From contig NC_088679.1 in the NCBI RefSeq assembly GCF_950023065.1, positions 16,368,001-16,432,000 on the forward strand: a stretch of DNA of 64,000 bases. The letters are read 5' to 3'. The notes beneath the pieces are model-generated. The model ran no database searches, was not told where the DNA came from, and worked only from the letters and a program-made list of their open reading frames with translations. The position numbers and the translations under genes were made by a program. Origin of the DNA: Planococcus citri. Taxonomy: Eukaryota > Arthropoda > Insecta > Hemiptera > Pseudococcidae. Shown one piece after another: positions 1 to 12,676 of the stretch (positions within the stretch are counted from its first letter, which is position 1; each line of letters starts with the position of its first letter).

Positions 1-65
1 GAAGACGATGACAGAAGGGAAAGCTATGAGAATGCCATACCAAATATGAGATTCAAAAAAATTAT
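1..65 (+). CDS. possible 3' end of a truncated coding exon
   Basis: The window opens with an open stretch reading EDDDRRESYENAIPNMRFKK-I, followed at position 66 by a consensus splice donor (GTAAGTG). The composition (acidic then basic residues, normal codon use) differs from the AT-rich repeat sequence that follows. It could be the end of an internal exon whose start lies left of the window. No family is recognised, no matching downstream exon was found, and a 22-codon open stretch is short enough to occur by chance, so confidence is low. Confidence 0.3.
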
Positions 66-239
66 GTAAGTGTGTCTAAGTGGCATGAAAATATGATCAG
101 TTTTGTACCTGCAACTCTGGCTCTCTTTTCAAAAATACTTCTGATTGATTTTTTCGAATGGTTCTGATGAGAGAAGCAGGAATGCCAACCGGCACAAAAA
201 TTTTAAAACCGAAGAAGCAGGAATCGATAGAGGACCCTG

Positions 240-1020
240 AAATACACCATCCAGCCAAAATTCCACTTGCATGGAATTCATTTTTCGATTTTTGGCGATT
301 TTTTTTTTGAAAATTTAAAAGACCAAAAACGTGAAAAATCAAAATTTTACCAAAACATCCTTAGAAAGCTGAAATTTGATCTATACCCTATTTTAGACCT
401 CCTGAGTTGATTGGGGATAGCGTTGAACCGTTCTGGAGCCTCCAGTGAATTTTTGGATTCTCCAGTTTTCGAAAAAACACCCTAAAAGATAGGGTTAAAA
501 TGAAATTCAGCATCTATAAACTCGGATTTACCATCTTTGTAGCCTATTCCATTGATTTAGGAACATATTTTCAAAATATTTTCGTGCTGGTTCAATGCAA
601 AATTTTCTCCAGTGATTAAATATTTCTGAGAAAAATGAAAAAATCATCGTTCGCGAACGCGTGAACAAAAAAAAAAAAGAAATTGGGTTTGTACCCTATT
701 TTCGACCTTCCGGGTCGATAGCTGGTGGTTTCAAACCGTCCTAAAGTCTCCAGCAAATTTTGATTTTTTTCTCCTTTTTTGTTTCTTTACCAGAGAATTT
801 TTTTTCAAAAATTGGATAATCCAAAAATCCGGTAAAGACTCCAGAACGGTTGAAAACCATCACCAATTGATTGAGGAGGTCTAAAATAGGATATAATCAA
901 ATTTCAACTTTCTGAGTAACTTTGATAAAATTTTGATTTTTTTCCATTTTTGGCTCAAATTTTTTCAAAAAAAAATTTGTCAAAAATCGACAAAAAAAAT
1001 GAATTTCAGCCCCCCAAATC
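240..1020. repeat. small foldback repeat of the CTGGAG superfamily
   Basis: The left arm (about 340-450: gctgaaatttga, ccctattttagacctcct, gaaccgttctggagcctccag) is matched in reverse complement by the right arm (about 836-925: gactccagaacggtt, gaggaggtctaaaatagga, caaatttcaactttctga). The outer flanks (about 260-330 and 930-1010) are also inverted with respect to each other. The arms match the outer module of the larger elements at 36.3-38.4 and 9.7-11.7 kb. No coding capacity is visible; this looks like a decayed, short copy. Confidence 0.6.
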
Positions 1021-1429
1021 TTGGGGTTTTCCATCGATTTCAAATTTTTGTGTTTTCTGAGTTACTTGCTTGAGACCCGAATTGATAAAATGATTCGTAC
1101 CTATATTATGCATTGAGTAAATTCTAGTCTTGTTGGCTTTTTCTGTCATATGTACATAAAACTTGAACATTCATGTGAGGGGAATAGTGGAATTTCATTT
1201 TAACTCCATGTTCTTCTTTTAAAGGGTAAAAGAGCCCCACTTTTAAATTTTTTTTGACTGAGAAATTAAAATAAGCTAAATAAGCATTTTGATCGTATTT
1301 GCGATATGAATAACCTAGGAGCAGACTTGCAAAAGTGAGAGAGGAGGTTAAATGCTTTCAAAGTTTGAAAAATCTAAGCATCAGTACTTTTTGTACGTTT
1401 TTTTTATTGCATCGACCTCTTCGATTAAT

Positions 1430-2260
1430 TTTTTAGTAATACCAGTAATTTTGATCATTTTTTTGTAATTACCAATACTTTTGGTAATTTTGTGGTAATT
1501 ACCAAAATTTTTGGTAATTTAGTGGTAATTACCAGAAATTTTGGTAATTTTGTGGTAATTACCAAAAATTTTGGTAATTTTGTGGTAATTACCAAAAATT
1601 TTGGTAATTTTGTGGTAATTACCAAAAAGTTTGGTAATTTTGTGGTAATTACCAAAAAAATTTGTAATTTTGTGGTAATTACCAAAAATTTTGGTACTGT
1701 TTCGTAATTAATTATCAGTAATTTGGTTAATCTTTTAATTTTAGACATTATCAGACATTTTCGTAATTTTTTGGTTATTTACCAGTAATTTTGGTATTTT
1801 TTTCTTCTAATTATCACATTAGTAATTTGAGCTTTCTTTCACTTTTTAGTTATTATCAGCAATTTTGATACTTTTCCAGTAATTTTGGTCATTTTCTGGT
1901 AATTACCTGTAAATTTTGATCATTTTGTTGTAGGTATTTACCAGTAATTTTGGTACTTTTTTGTAACTAACAGTATGGTCATTTTTCATTTTTCAGTTAT
2001 TTCTAGCAATATTTGATATTTTTTCAGTTATTTTGGTAATTTTTTGGTAATTACCAGTAATTTTGGTATTTTTTGTAATTATTACGTAATTAGTTATTTA
2101 TATCTCCACTTTTTAGTCATGTCATTAGTCATTACCAGCAATTCTGATTTGGTAATTTTTTGGTAATTACCAGTAATTTATGATGATTTTTTAGTAATTA
2201 CCATTTATTTTGGTTATTTTATTGTAATTACTGGTAATTTTAAAAATTTTTGGATGCATT
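1430..2260. repeat. 30-bp tandem repeat with palindromic GGTAATTACC core
   Basis: Between about 1465 and 1700 a 30-bp unit (ttttggtaattttgtggtaa then ttaccaaaaa) repeats about eight times with few changes, then decays to scattered TGGTAATTACCAGTAATTTT copies up to about 2250. Because the unit is a multiple of three and lacks stops, both strands stay open here and give repetitive peptides (LVITTKLPKF on one strand, VVITKNFGNF on the other). These are repeat artefacts, not genes. Each unit contains the perfect 10-bp palindrome GGTAATTACC. Confidence 0.9.
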
Positions 2261-4034
2261 CAACCATCTGTTTCCTCAAATCCACCACCAATTTTTCAGT
2301 ACAACGGTTATTGTACTGAAGGCTATAACTGAACTACATATGAGGAATAAATTATTTCAATTTTTCAGTCAAAAAAATTCTCGAATCGAACAAATTCTCA
2401 CCATTTAAAATAATTGAGGCTCGTGAACTCCCTTCTCCCTTACAATCGAGACCCACCAAAAAGCAATCAAGTGATCGAAATTACCACTTGAAAACAATAT
2501 AATCTACGTAGCTATGTACTTAATACGTCTTTTCTTCCAGTTACACAATTTAAAACTATAGGTATAGGCGTAAGTATATAAGTACGAATGATGCACCACA
2601 TAACTATACCAACATCGCAAGGATGTTTTCGGTCATCCGATTAAAAAAAAAAACGCTAATACCGGAGTAAGGCTGATATAACGATAATTAAATCGATTAG
2701 AAATGGTTAGCGGAAAAAGAACTCGTATCAAATGATCCAAAACTATACACAAGCTAACGAGAAAATATACGAGCTTCTTATTAAGTTAACTGTTTCTGTG
2801 TCCGCTTCTCTATCCTATGTAGGTACTTGGAACCTACTACGTATTCGCGGTATGAATTTAATGAGTTGCTAGAATATAGCGAATACCAAAGCATAGACGA
2901 AGCACCGTAATTAAACTCCAAATACTACCTAGGTTGTTCGGTTGTTCTAAACAAAATTTGTTAAAGATTTGTTATAATGTTGTACTCGGAAATGGAACAA
3001 AAAAAAAATACCTCTATTCGTTTTGTTTTACTAATAAAATCGCCTCCTTGTATAAACTCCGTTAATTGCAGGTATATATCTACTTGTATAGGAAGGTATT
3101 TTAAATATCGTAGTCCTCGTGAAATCTGACACGTATTTATGATACCTACCTACCTATTTTTGCTATTGTGTGAAAATTTTAAAAAGATTCTTCATCCATC
3201 CCTTTGCCTTCTCTCATCGATCATTTGACTTTTACCTGACTCCTGAGAAATGTAGGTATACTTGAGGTAGGTACCTAACACTTTAAAAATCATTATTTAA
3301 TAAACGTGCAATGATTAAGTACCTACTTTAAGTAAATCTGAAAAATCTGCAGCTTTATCACGCTCTTGCCTGATTACTAGCTTTTTTTGAATGAATACCC
3401 AATACCATATCTACTTATCTATTTGAACAAGAAAAAAGCTAACAATTAGGTCTTTGGTGTTTAACGATAAGTTCAACTTTATCTTTCATTTTTGTAATCC
3501 ATTTAAAGATTAAGTTACCTGCATTGTCGTAAATGAGAAAACCCAGTAATCCATACCTATTACATTATTATCAGTACTAGGGATATTGTGAGAGTAATAA
3601 TTTAAATCGATCAAGCATTATATTGCATAAAAAGTAAGTAGGCGATGATGATATCATATCATATCTGAATATACTGACTACCTTTTTAAGTAGAAGCTGT
3701 GTTAAACCTTACGTACTTTCAATTCAAATGACGCGTGTATGAATTGACTAGTTTCAAGCAGATAACTTAAGTCACAAGCAGTAGTAAATAGGAGTAAATT
3801 TTCTCCACTGTTCATCAGCTTGTTGAAGAGACTTCATTGATTCTTGATAAGCTACACAGGCAAGTTAGTAAGAAGGCCTAAGTAAGTAAGCAAGTACCTA
3901 TATTTATTTTCTTACATGTTGCGCTAAAAAGTTGACCTTTCTCCAGCTTTTGGCTAATTTTCATGAAAAAGCCGAACATAAAAAAAAATTAGTTGAACTT
4001 TGGATCAAATTTTTTGATTTTTTTTTCTAGAAAA
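2261..4034. other. intergenic region and upstream region of the first phosphorylase gene
   Basis: No coding region is supported. From about 3690 to 3900 the sequence is homologous to 12210-12400 upstream of the second phosphorylase gene (shared aagtagaag/aagtagac, gtgaatgaattga-type and gttgaagagac/gttgaagatac blocks), so the duplication included the promoter and 5' leader. A probable 3' splice site (ttttttttctag) ends at 4030, four bases before the start codon, which implies a non-coding leader exon upstream. TACCTACC microsatellite fragments are frequent. Confidence 0.6.
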
Positions 4035-7000
4035 ATGTCCAACAAATCATTGAAGACCGATGCCATCAAACAAATCGAGCAAAATGGTGGACTAATCAAT
4101 AAACCTCACCGAAAAGATTCAAACGATGAAATTTTTCTATTCCATTTAAGAATACACAGTAAAAATATCGATTTACCACGAATATTTGGAGATGTAAAAG
4201 TAAGTTTGTAATATACCTACGGATATAAATGATCATTTTTATTATTATTTACCCCCCTCATTTTACTATGTTTAGTTCGTGTGTATGTGTGGAACAGCTC
4301 ACAGGGCGAAGAAATTTGCCGAAATAATCAGACAAGAAGTGTATTCGACGTCGTTCAACAAGTCTAAGGAAGTATTCGATTTGGCGCAATTTGGACATCG
4401 ATACAGCATGTTCAAAGTTGGAAATGTGCTCTGTGTCAATGTAATTATTTCACTCGTAATAAGTATCAACCTATACTTACGAGGAAACTTTTTGAACAGG
4501 CTGTAATTAGATTTGAAGGAAATAAACCCAGATCGAAAGAGCATGTCCTAAAACCCTGTAACCGAAATTTCAGGTTCTAAAGTTCATTTTTGGATTTTTA
4601 GCAAATTTTTGAAAATAATAAAAACTTAAAAAAATCTATTTCAAGGACAATTTTTAAACTTTTTCATGAAATATAAATTTCATTGAACAAAGGGAACCAT
4701 ATGAATTCTGGAATCTCCAGCGAGGCAGCGAACCTAGCGATTCTTCAATTTTCACCAAGAATTCCAAATCGCTCTGGAAGAGTCAAAATGAACTTCAGGA
4801 TTATAACTTTGATCAGTGCTCTTGATCGCCCTCTCGTTGTATGTATTTTCTTTTTTGAAAACTTGAATTTTTTCATTTTCTCTGAAATTTACAAAATTGT
4901 TCAAAAATTCACTTTAAACTAGCACTCCTGAAATTTCACGGTAACCACTTGAAACGACCGAGAGAGTGTCCAATAGGCACTGACCAAAGTTACAGGTTCT
5001 GAAGTTCATTTTTGGTCTATCTAAATCGCTGGACATTCCAGAATGTTTCAAAAGTCAAAAGTAGCAGTTTTCTTGAAAAGCGAGAGTTGAACTAAACAAA
5101 TTATTCATGTTCGTCCTTTCTCAAAAAAATTTACATTTCATGAAAAAGTAGCTTTTTAAAAATTTTAAAAATTTGAAAGATTCTTCAAAAATCTAAAAAT
5201 GAATTTTAAGATTCAAAATTGTGGTAGACTAACGTTTTTTTAAAAAATATAATCTCTTTATCTAGCTATAATGATCAGTTTTGTTCAAATCGAAGAGTGC
5301 CTGCAGTTCATAAAAGTTTCGAAATTAATTTAATATTGTGTTTTTTAAATGAAATATTTCAACTCCTAGCACGGTATGGGCTTTGCTTCATTCAACATTG
5401 TATTACACGAAGTCATAAAACTACTGCAATGTGCCGGTGTCAAAGATCCAGAATTTTTCAGAATTGGCACTTGTGGAGGTATTGGAATACCCGAAGGTAC
5501 GGTCTTGATATCGGAAAAAATTGTCAATGACTTTTTCGAAGAACAATATGAAATGGTGAGCGTTTTCAAAACTTCAAAAAAATTAATAAAAAATATTTCG
5601 GAATTTTTTTCTTCAAAATTTTGGTTACTTATTCATACTTAAGTTATCTAATTTTTGAAAAAAAAATTGAAAATTTTAATTCTTCCAAATCTTGGCTCAA
5701 CGTATTGATTTCTTGAAGAATAAAACAAAAATTCCAATCAGCAAATAATTTGCAAAAGTAACTTTTTGGGGGGGGGGGGTGTTTGTAATTGCATGATTAG
5801 GTATACACCCGTCGTGTGAGAGTTTATAAATAAGTAGGTTTCGAATCCAACTTTGATGGGTGGTTTAGAATTTTTTGGATTGGTCATTGAAAAAATAATG
5901 ACAAAAATCCATCACAACAGGTTTTTCGATTAATATACCTACCTAATTAAAAATTTTTTCCAACAGGCAGCACTGTTTTCTTACTGAAATTGTTCAAGTC
6001 CCACTTTCTGCCAAAATTGTCAAAAAGTATCGTTTGCCATCATACGAGTAGATTGGTTCTTTTTTGCAAAAATTTCAAAACTCTAGTTTTTTTACCAAAA
6101 ATTGCACAAAAGTCCTGTCTTTTTGCTAAAATTGTCAAAAATCTAGCTTTCGTTGACGTACAAATTCTCGCTTTTTACAAACATAGCCAAAAATTCTCGC
6201 TTTTTTGTTAAAAATTACTGAAAAATTTCGTTTTTTTTACTGAAGATTCCTAAAAATGCTCACTTTCTGCTATAGAAATGACAAAAAGCTCAAAAATTCT
6301 CGTTTCTTTTGCCAAAAATTGTTAAAAATTTCAGCTCTTTTGCAAACTATTCCAAAAATTTCACATTTTTTTTCAAAATTTTGCCAAAAGTCTCGCATTA
6401 TGTACTCTCTAAATTGTCGTAAAGTCTGGTGTTCTCGTTACATTGCCGTTTCGCCGATAATTGTCAAATGAATAAATTTTTGCTAAAATTATTAGGTACC
6501 TATGTAAATAGACTCTCGATTAAAGTTTCATCAAGTAGATTTTAATTAACATTTTTTTTTCGTTTTTTTTTTTTTTTTTTTACAAATACATAAGTAAGGT
6601 TAAAATTTGATTTAAATGTTCCGAGTTTTTCGGGAGATTTTTTCTAATACATACATTAAAATGCTGAAGTATTTCAGCACATTTTCTGTTTACTGAAAAT
6701 AATTTTTCAACGAGGTCTGGCGCTTGCAAGGCTCATGGTAGGTCGCCTTTTCTTTAAAAACATTTAAAAATTAAAACTTATTGAGCAAAAAAATGTCATG
6801 TTTTTTGTAATTTTTACCAAAATTTCATTTATTTTGTGTTTTTTTTTATTCTTAGTTTGAATTTTATAGAAGGCAAAAATGAAACATAAAAATTTATTCT
6901 CACAGATTTTTTTTTCGGATTGACAATTTGAAAAGTCGTGATTCGAAATTTCACCTTTTCGAAAATTTTAAACTCGAACACTTCCATCACGATTTTCTGG

Positions 7001-7775
7001 ACATGAGGTGGTGGGGGGATAGGGGTTAGATGTTTATAGGAAAAAAATCTGATTTATTCGGTATTTCCAAGTATATCTATCTTTTGACAATTTTAGAGAA
7101 ATTAGTGGTCCCTCGTAAAGGTTTTTTCCTGTGCCCAAAATCTAATCCTATTCGAAGGGGTTAGATTAAAAAAAAGTCAAAGCTATAGCACGTGTTCAAA
7201 TAACATATAATGTCTGTTTACGTTTTTTTTCAATTCATAATGTACCTATCTTAATCAGCATCCTTTCGGATGAAAATCTTCCATCAGAATGTTCTAGGAA
7301 AACGAATAAAACTTGCCGCCAAATGGGATCAAAACTTGATTAAAAATTTGAAAAATATTTGCGAAACTAAATTCCCAAATACACAAATGTTGAGAGGCAC
7401 GACAATGAGTGTTGAACATTTTTACGAAAGTAATTAAGGAATTCATTACCAATAAAAAGTTCCCTCTAAAATGCCCTACTTTTTTAGAATTAAATTTTCG
7501 TCTGATTGAATTTCAGGTGTCGCCAGCACCGAAGCATCCTTCTGCTTGAACAATGATACTGAAAGAGACAAGTATTTTGATCTGATGAAGAAGCATGGGG
7601 TTTTAAGCTTAGATATGGAAGCAATAGCAATGGCAGCCATTACATATTACATGGGGATCAAATCAGCGTCTGTGTTTGTGAATTCAAATAATTTGTGTAG
7701 CACTGAGCTTCCGGTAAATTTTTGAAAATAATAAATAATTTTTAACGATCAACGATCAATAATATCGAATTAATG

Positions 7776-7808
<33 letters not shown>

Positions 7809-7908
7809 GGAGTTTCCAGATGAAGTCCGCGCCGAATGGGAAATCAGACCTTTTAAAGTAATCGTCGAATATATAAAAAGTAAACTACAAAATACGATCA
7901 TCGAATAA
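4035..7908 (+). CDS. uridine phosphorylase-like protein, copy a (6 exons, 317 aa)
   Basis: Exons are 4035-4199, 4276-4440, 5370-5555, 7288-7429, 7517-7713 and 7810-7908. All introns are GT-AG, all joins are in frame, and the total is 954 nt. The protein aligns end to end with animal uridine phosphorylase 1/2 (about 310 aa), the hexameric/dimeric NP-I fold enzymes that split uridine into uracil and ribose-1-phosphate in the cytosol. Recognisable landmarks are FVCMCGTAHR (55-65; phosphate-site Arg), HRYSMFKVG (96-104), HGMGFAS (111), RIGTCGGIG (141-149), PEGTVLIS and the ribose-binding DMEA motif. The uracil-reading GQxR segment of the family is replaced by ESVASTEA at about 219-226, so Gln becomes Val221 and Arg becomes Ser223. 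The substrate is therefore uncertain and loss of pyrimidine specificity is likely. AATAAA overlaps the stop codon. A second copy lies 4.8 kb downstream. Confidence 0.9.
5556..7287. repeat. long intron 3 of phosphorylase copy a with degenerate repeats
   Basis: This 1.7-kb intron is far longer than the 147-bp intron at the same place in copy b. About 5990-6460 holds degenerate tandem copies of a CAAAAATTCTCGCTTTTTTGC-like unit. A G-run (5769-5780) begins a short repeat, gggtgtttgtaatt...acacccgtcg, at 5778-5823, which recurs at 52238-52280 inside ligase IV intron 10. No exon-like sequence was found in this stretch. Confidence 0.65.
7776..7804 (+). repeat. poly-T run forming the polypyrimidine tract of intron 5
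   Basis: An uninterrupted run of 29 T residues lies directly before AATAG at the 3' splice site of the last intron of phosphorylase copy a. The homologous intron of copy b has only a short T tract, so the run expanded after duplication. It may be length-variable. Confidence 0.85.
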
Positions 7909-9650
7909 AAAAGCTATTATATTTGCATCTTTAATTAAAAAAAAAAAAATTAGGTCTCGAGTATTTTCGATCGTTTCGTTAGTATAATTCTTTTGAGAGT
8001 TGAATTCCAAGAATTGGTTATAGGCCTACGTAGTTACATTGTCTAATAATTCACTATTGTTTATACTTATTCAATAGCCAATCAGGAAATTGTCATAAAA
8101 GGAGTATTTTCCACCATTATCAGACCATAAACACGAGACAAAAGTCCATAAAACCTTTCTTAATCGATCTGGTGACCCCATACGTGAAATTCAACCTGGT
8201 ATTTTGGGTGAAAAATGACACACTTGTGAACCAATTCGTATAAACGTCCATTCCTATTTCAAATAATATACAACTGACAAAGGCAAATAAAAATATTTCG
8301 AAAAATTCCCACAATCGTTTAATTAGCAAATTTTCTCCATTTTTATATGCAAACTACGATGATAGGTGCGTACTATATAATCTTTAATCTTCCACAACGT
8401 TATACTGGGCGATTTCTTCTTTTAATTTTTTTTTTTTTTTTTTTGGTAAGCATAATCAATTATTTGCATACTATACCTACGAGCATTAAAAAAAAAATCC
8501 AACGTCTTATAACAAATATTTTGGTTTCACTTTTTCAACTTGAACATTACATACACATTTACACGGATGGGTCCACACTCCACAGTAAACGGAGTAGGTA
8601 TTTGAAATTCTCAACTCGACTAAATTATCATTATAATGGCACGCTTTTGATTTTATGGAATATTTTACAAAGAATTTAGCCATTTGGTTAGAAGAATACT
8701 ACAACGATCATCCTTTTACCTTAATTTTGTTAATTATACTCACACTCTTTCGATAGGTATAAGTATGGTGGGTATGCTGGTAATTTTTGTCGTGTTGTTA
8801 ATTAAAGACAAACGGTTGGGCGATGTTTGTCAACGACATCGAGTCTGTGTGAGATAGCTAGGTACTGCGAAAGTTGTGTGTTTGAAATTAAAAAACATCA
8901 TTCGTTAATTATTGCCTTATGTACCTCTATACCTATACTGTAGCGACCGCGAATGCGAATCGTACCTATATGCTATACCCAGTCTACCTTCACGGTCGTT
9001 GTCCTAGCTTCCTCGCTTTCTTCATCATATGTCTCTTCTCATCTGTGTGTGAGACCAGAGAGTTGTCGTCTGAACGTGCTTTGCGCCGGTTTTTTTCATC
9101 GCAAATACGATTTATTGTATAGGGAAACTATATAATAGCGTTTAATGTTATATTAATGCGTTTAATATTTCATCTTTACAAGTAATCAGAATCGCCGTTA
9201 GTTTTTTATTCTCGTATAGGTAGGTACCTATATTTGTGTGCTATCTATTTAGGTAGAATGAGCAGATACGCAGGATGATATGTATAGGTAGGTAGATGTA
9301 TAGGAGGGCGAACTGCATGTGTATGAGCAGGTCTCGTCAGTGCATTTAATAATGGGTAGAAGAAGTAGTACGTGGTTTTCTAATTGCGCCATAGAATACG
9401 AGTATACCTATAGAAAATAACCTCGTCTCGTTTATGAATGGTGTAATTTAATAGCGAAAAATTGAAATAAAATTGGTTCTGAGAATTTGATAAATGAAAA
9501 TTTCGTAAATAGGTGACAATATGTTCCGCATAGATATACTTAAATGAGTCACATGTAATCTTTTTTCACAAAGAGATTCGTATACTGAGGTAAGATTCAA
9601 TTCTGCGAGGGAAATAAATTGATGTTTGAGTGAAGGAATTTTAAAATTTT
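7909..9650. other. intergenic, no supported gene
   Basis: Short open frames exist on both strands but none shows splice structure, a family motif or sustained codon bias. The stretch 8900-9440 has slightly higher GC and many TACCTATA/GTAGGTAG microsatellite blocks (for example 9218-9300). A poly-T run sits near 8429-8444. Nothing else is visible. Confidence 0.6.
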
Positions 9651-9689
9651 TTTCAAAAGTTGATTCACACATTACCAGTTAAAATTCCA

Positions 9690-11720
9690 AGAACTGAAGA
9701 GTATTTTTCAATTTTTGGTGAATTTTTGAAAATCTTTGGTCTAAAAATGCGAAAAAATCAAACTTTTATCAAATTGACCCAGAAAGCTGAAATTCTGTTC
9801 GTATCCTATTTTCCACAAACCAAATCGATTGGAAACGGTTTCAGGGCCGTCAACAGCTAATGAGGGACCAGGGCAAATCTAATTTGGCCCCATTTCTAGG
9901 GATGAAACTATATGAAGGTATTTTAAGAGAGAGAGGGGGGAGGAAGTTTGACTGAAAATTAGTCGATTGATATAAAGTAAAAAAATACTAATTTTGTCGA
10001 TTGATAAGTATATCATACATATGACTTATAAAAACTTTAATTTTATGTTTTGGATTTTGGAAGGCCCAAATGTAAATTTTTCATTTTAAAAGTTCAAACA
10101 AGATAACAAGAAACAAATTGGCCCGAACGAAAGAAAATTTAATTTCAAGAGGCCCAAAAACGATGTTTTTTTATAAAGTTGATTTTGAAAAAGAAAGCGT
10201 CAGGCACAAACGAAACGAGAACGAAAATCTTTTAAAAATTTGTATTTTGAGAGAACTACATAAAAACGATGTTTTCTTATGCAAGGAGTTCAGTTTTTGA
10301 TTTTTGAAATCTCAGAATCCGAATTTTTTTTAGGATGTCAATTTTGAAAAAGAATAAAAGAGAACAGATCCAAGTGAGGGCGAAAGATCTTGAAAATTCA
10401 ATTTCAGCATGCTGAGTTAATTTCAGATGACATCAAGCCATTCTAAAGCCCCCAGCTATATTTTGGAAATCCTAGACTTTCAAAAAGTGTAGAAAAAAAA
10501 ACCAAGATGGGTTTATGAACGTATAACCGTGATTGATACTTCTTATATGATCCTTTTGGTAAATTAGTCGTCATTTTTCCAAAATCAAGTAAATTTTTTG
10601 CATTTTTAAGTATGAAATCACTGAAGAAATACTGGAGTATCTACTCCATACGGTTCTAAACGCCAATTAGGATGGGTTTTATGACACTTTTTGAAAGTAT
10701 AGAATTTCAGAAATTTGACTGGAGGCTCCAGAATGTCTTGAAGCCATCTCCAATTAACTCTCAACGCTTTGAAATTAGAATACAAACTTAATTTCAGCTT
10801 TCGAATTTCGTTTGATAAAATTTCGTGAAATTAATATTTAACGTTCAAAAATGTGCTGGAGGCTCCAGAACTACTCAAAACGGTTGGAAATCGTTTCTAA
10901 TCGAAAATTTTCCTCCCAATTTTGACCCGAATTCAAAAATTCACTTTAATTCGAAAAATTCACTTCAATTTGAAAAATACACTTCAGCACCGGATATTTT
11001 GGCTGGAGGCTCCAGAATGGCTTGAAAATACCTGCGATTAATTCAACATCTTGAAATCAGGGTACAAAGTAAATTTCAGCTTTGAACTTCGTTTTGGGTG
11101 TAATGTTTTCAAAAATCTGCTGGAGGCTCCAGAACTGCTCAAAACTGTTTGAAGCCGTTTACAATCGATTTGGAGAGTCGAAAATAAGGCATGCCAAATC
11201 TCAGCTTTCTAAGTCAGTTTGGAAAAATTTTGATTTTTCATCCATTTTTGGCCCTTGAATTCAATGTTTAAAAATTCAATTCAATTCGAAAAATGCACTT
11301 TAGCACCGGATATTTTGGCTGGAGACTCCAGAATGGCTTGAAAATGCCTCCGATTAATTCAACATCTAGAAGTTAGGGTACAAAGTGAATTTCTGCAGCT
11401 TTCAAACTCCGCTGGGTGAAATGTTTTCAAAAATCTTTAGGAGGCTTCAGAACTGTTCAAATGGTTCAAAACCAATCCCAATCGATTTAGAGAGTGAAAA
11501 ATAAGGCACGTACCAAATCTCAGCTTTCTAGATCAATTTAAAAAAATTAATTTTTTCGGATATTTGGGACCGAATTTAATTTTTAAAAATTCACCAAAAA
11601 ATGTACTTTGGCACCTGAAATTTTGGCTGGTAATGTATTTTTGGGAGCTCTGATCTTCAAATTTAACTTTGTCCACATCCAAGACTGATTTGAATCCTTC
11701 CCTTGTTAGAACATGAAATG
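9690..11720. repeat. foldback/tandem repeat of the CTGGAG superfamily
   Basis: About 9710-9850 carries the outer module in inverted orientation (gaatttttgaaaatc, aaagctgaaattctgt, cctattttcc, caaatcgattggaaacggtt). It is followed at about 10690-11640 by several direct copies of the opposite strand (ctggaggctccagaactgctc, caatcgatttggagagtcga, aaatctcagctttct). CTGGAGGCTCCAG or a one-base variant occurs near 10856, 11003 and 11122. The about 700 bp between the arms (9900-10600) is diverged AT-rich sequence, possibly an insertion. No coding sequence is visible. Confidence 0.65.
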
Positions 11721-12676
11721 ACAGCCCCCTCCCCAAAAACGGAAGGGAACTGAATTGTGCGAAATTTCCTGACAAATAAGGAAGGCATTCGAGGTGACAG
11801 GAATTCGGCACCAAACAAGTTTAGATCAGCCAATTTTACGAGTATCATTGGAAATTCTAGTCCATCAAAAAAGTTCAAAAATCTTAAAAAACACATGTTG
11901 AAGACTGAAATTGCTCCAGACAGCTTCTGTAACTACGTACCTAATGTAATTTTGGTAGCTGAATATTTAATTTTTCAAGTACTGTCAAGAATTTCAGATT
12001 TTGAAAAAATTTCACAACATCTAGTAAGTTTCTACCTGCATAATTTTCGCTTAAAATATCTATCTCTAGGTACCTCAAACACAAACAATTTTGGATGTTT
12101 GAAATGTGCAGTTGATCAAGTACATATAGAGTAAGTATACACCGAACAAAAAGTAAATAATGATAAAATACCTATCATATCAATTTTATGCTATTTTTAA
12201 ACCTTCTAACTATACCTTTTCAAGTAGACACTTATTAAACATGCACACATACCAACTTTTCTCAAGTAGCACGTGAATGAATTGATTATAGGTATTTGCA
12301 AATAAATATAACTAGATAACTTTTAGATGGCAAACAGTACCTACTAAATTTTCACCTTTGTTGGCTGGTGTTAGTTGAAGATACTTTATTGGTAAGCAAG
12401 TAAGTCTCTTTGCAAAAATACTTAGCAGGTAACTATATCAATTTTTTTCATTTGTTTAATGGCCTCTCCCTTCTTCTTCTCAGCACATGTACCTAGATAT
12501 TTTTCGTTACAAAATTCTTTTTTTTTTAATTTTGAAAATGACAAAAATTGTAATTTTTTCTAAATTGGCAGGTACAAGTAGGTAATATCTAAAAAAAAGT
12601 GGAGTATTTTGCTCGCCCTCCTCCCAAAAAAAACAAACAAACAAAGAATCTGTTTTTTTTTTGAATTTTTAGCAAA
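11721..12676. promoter_or_regulatory. upstream region of phosphorylase copy b
   Basis: There is no coding evidence. About 12210-12400 is homologous to the sequence before copy a. A probable leader-exon donor (TTGGTAAGC, intron starting at 12392) and an acceptor just before the ATG (gaatttttag, ending 12672) suggest a non-coding first exon, as in copy a. A core promoter was not identified. Confidence 0.4.

Noticed and set aside
5832..5850. tRNA-like T-loop word GGTTTCGAATCC
   Set aside because: No acceptor stem, D arm or anticodon arm can be drawn around it; similar gttcgaatc words in the 19.2-19.9 kb array are repeat units.
8347..8679. 110-codon frame downstream of phosphorylase copy a
   Set aside because: It contains a poly-Phe run from a T homopolymer and no recognisable domain or supporting gene structure.
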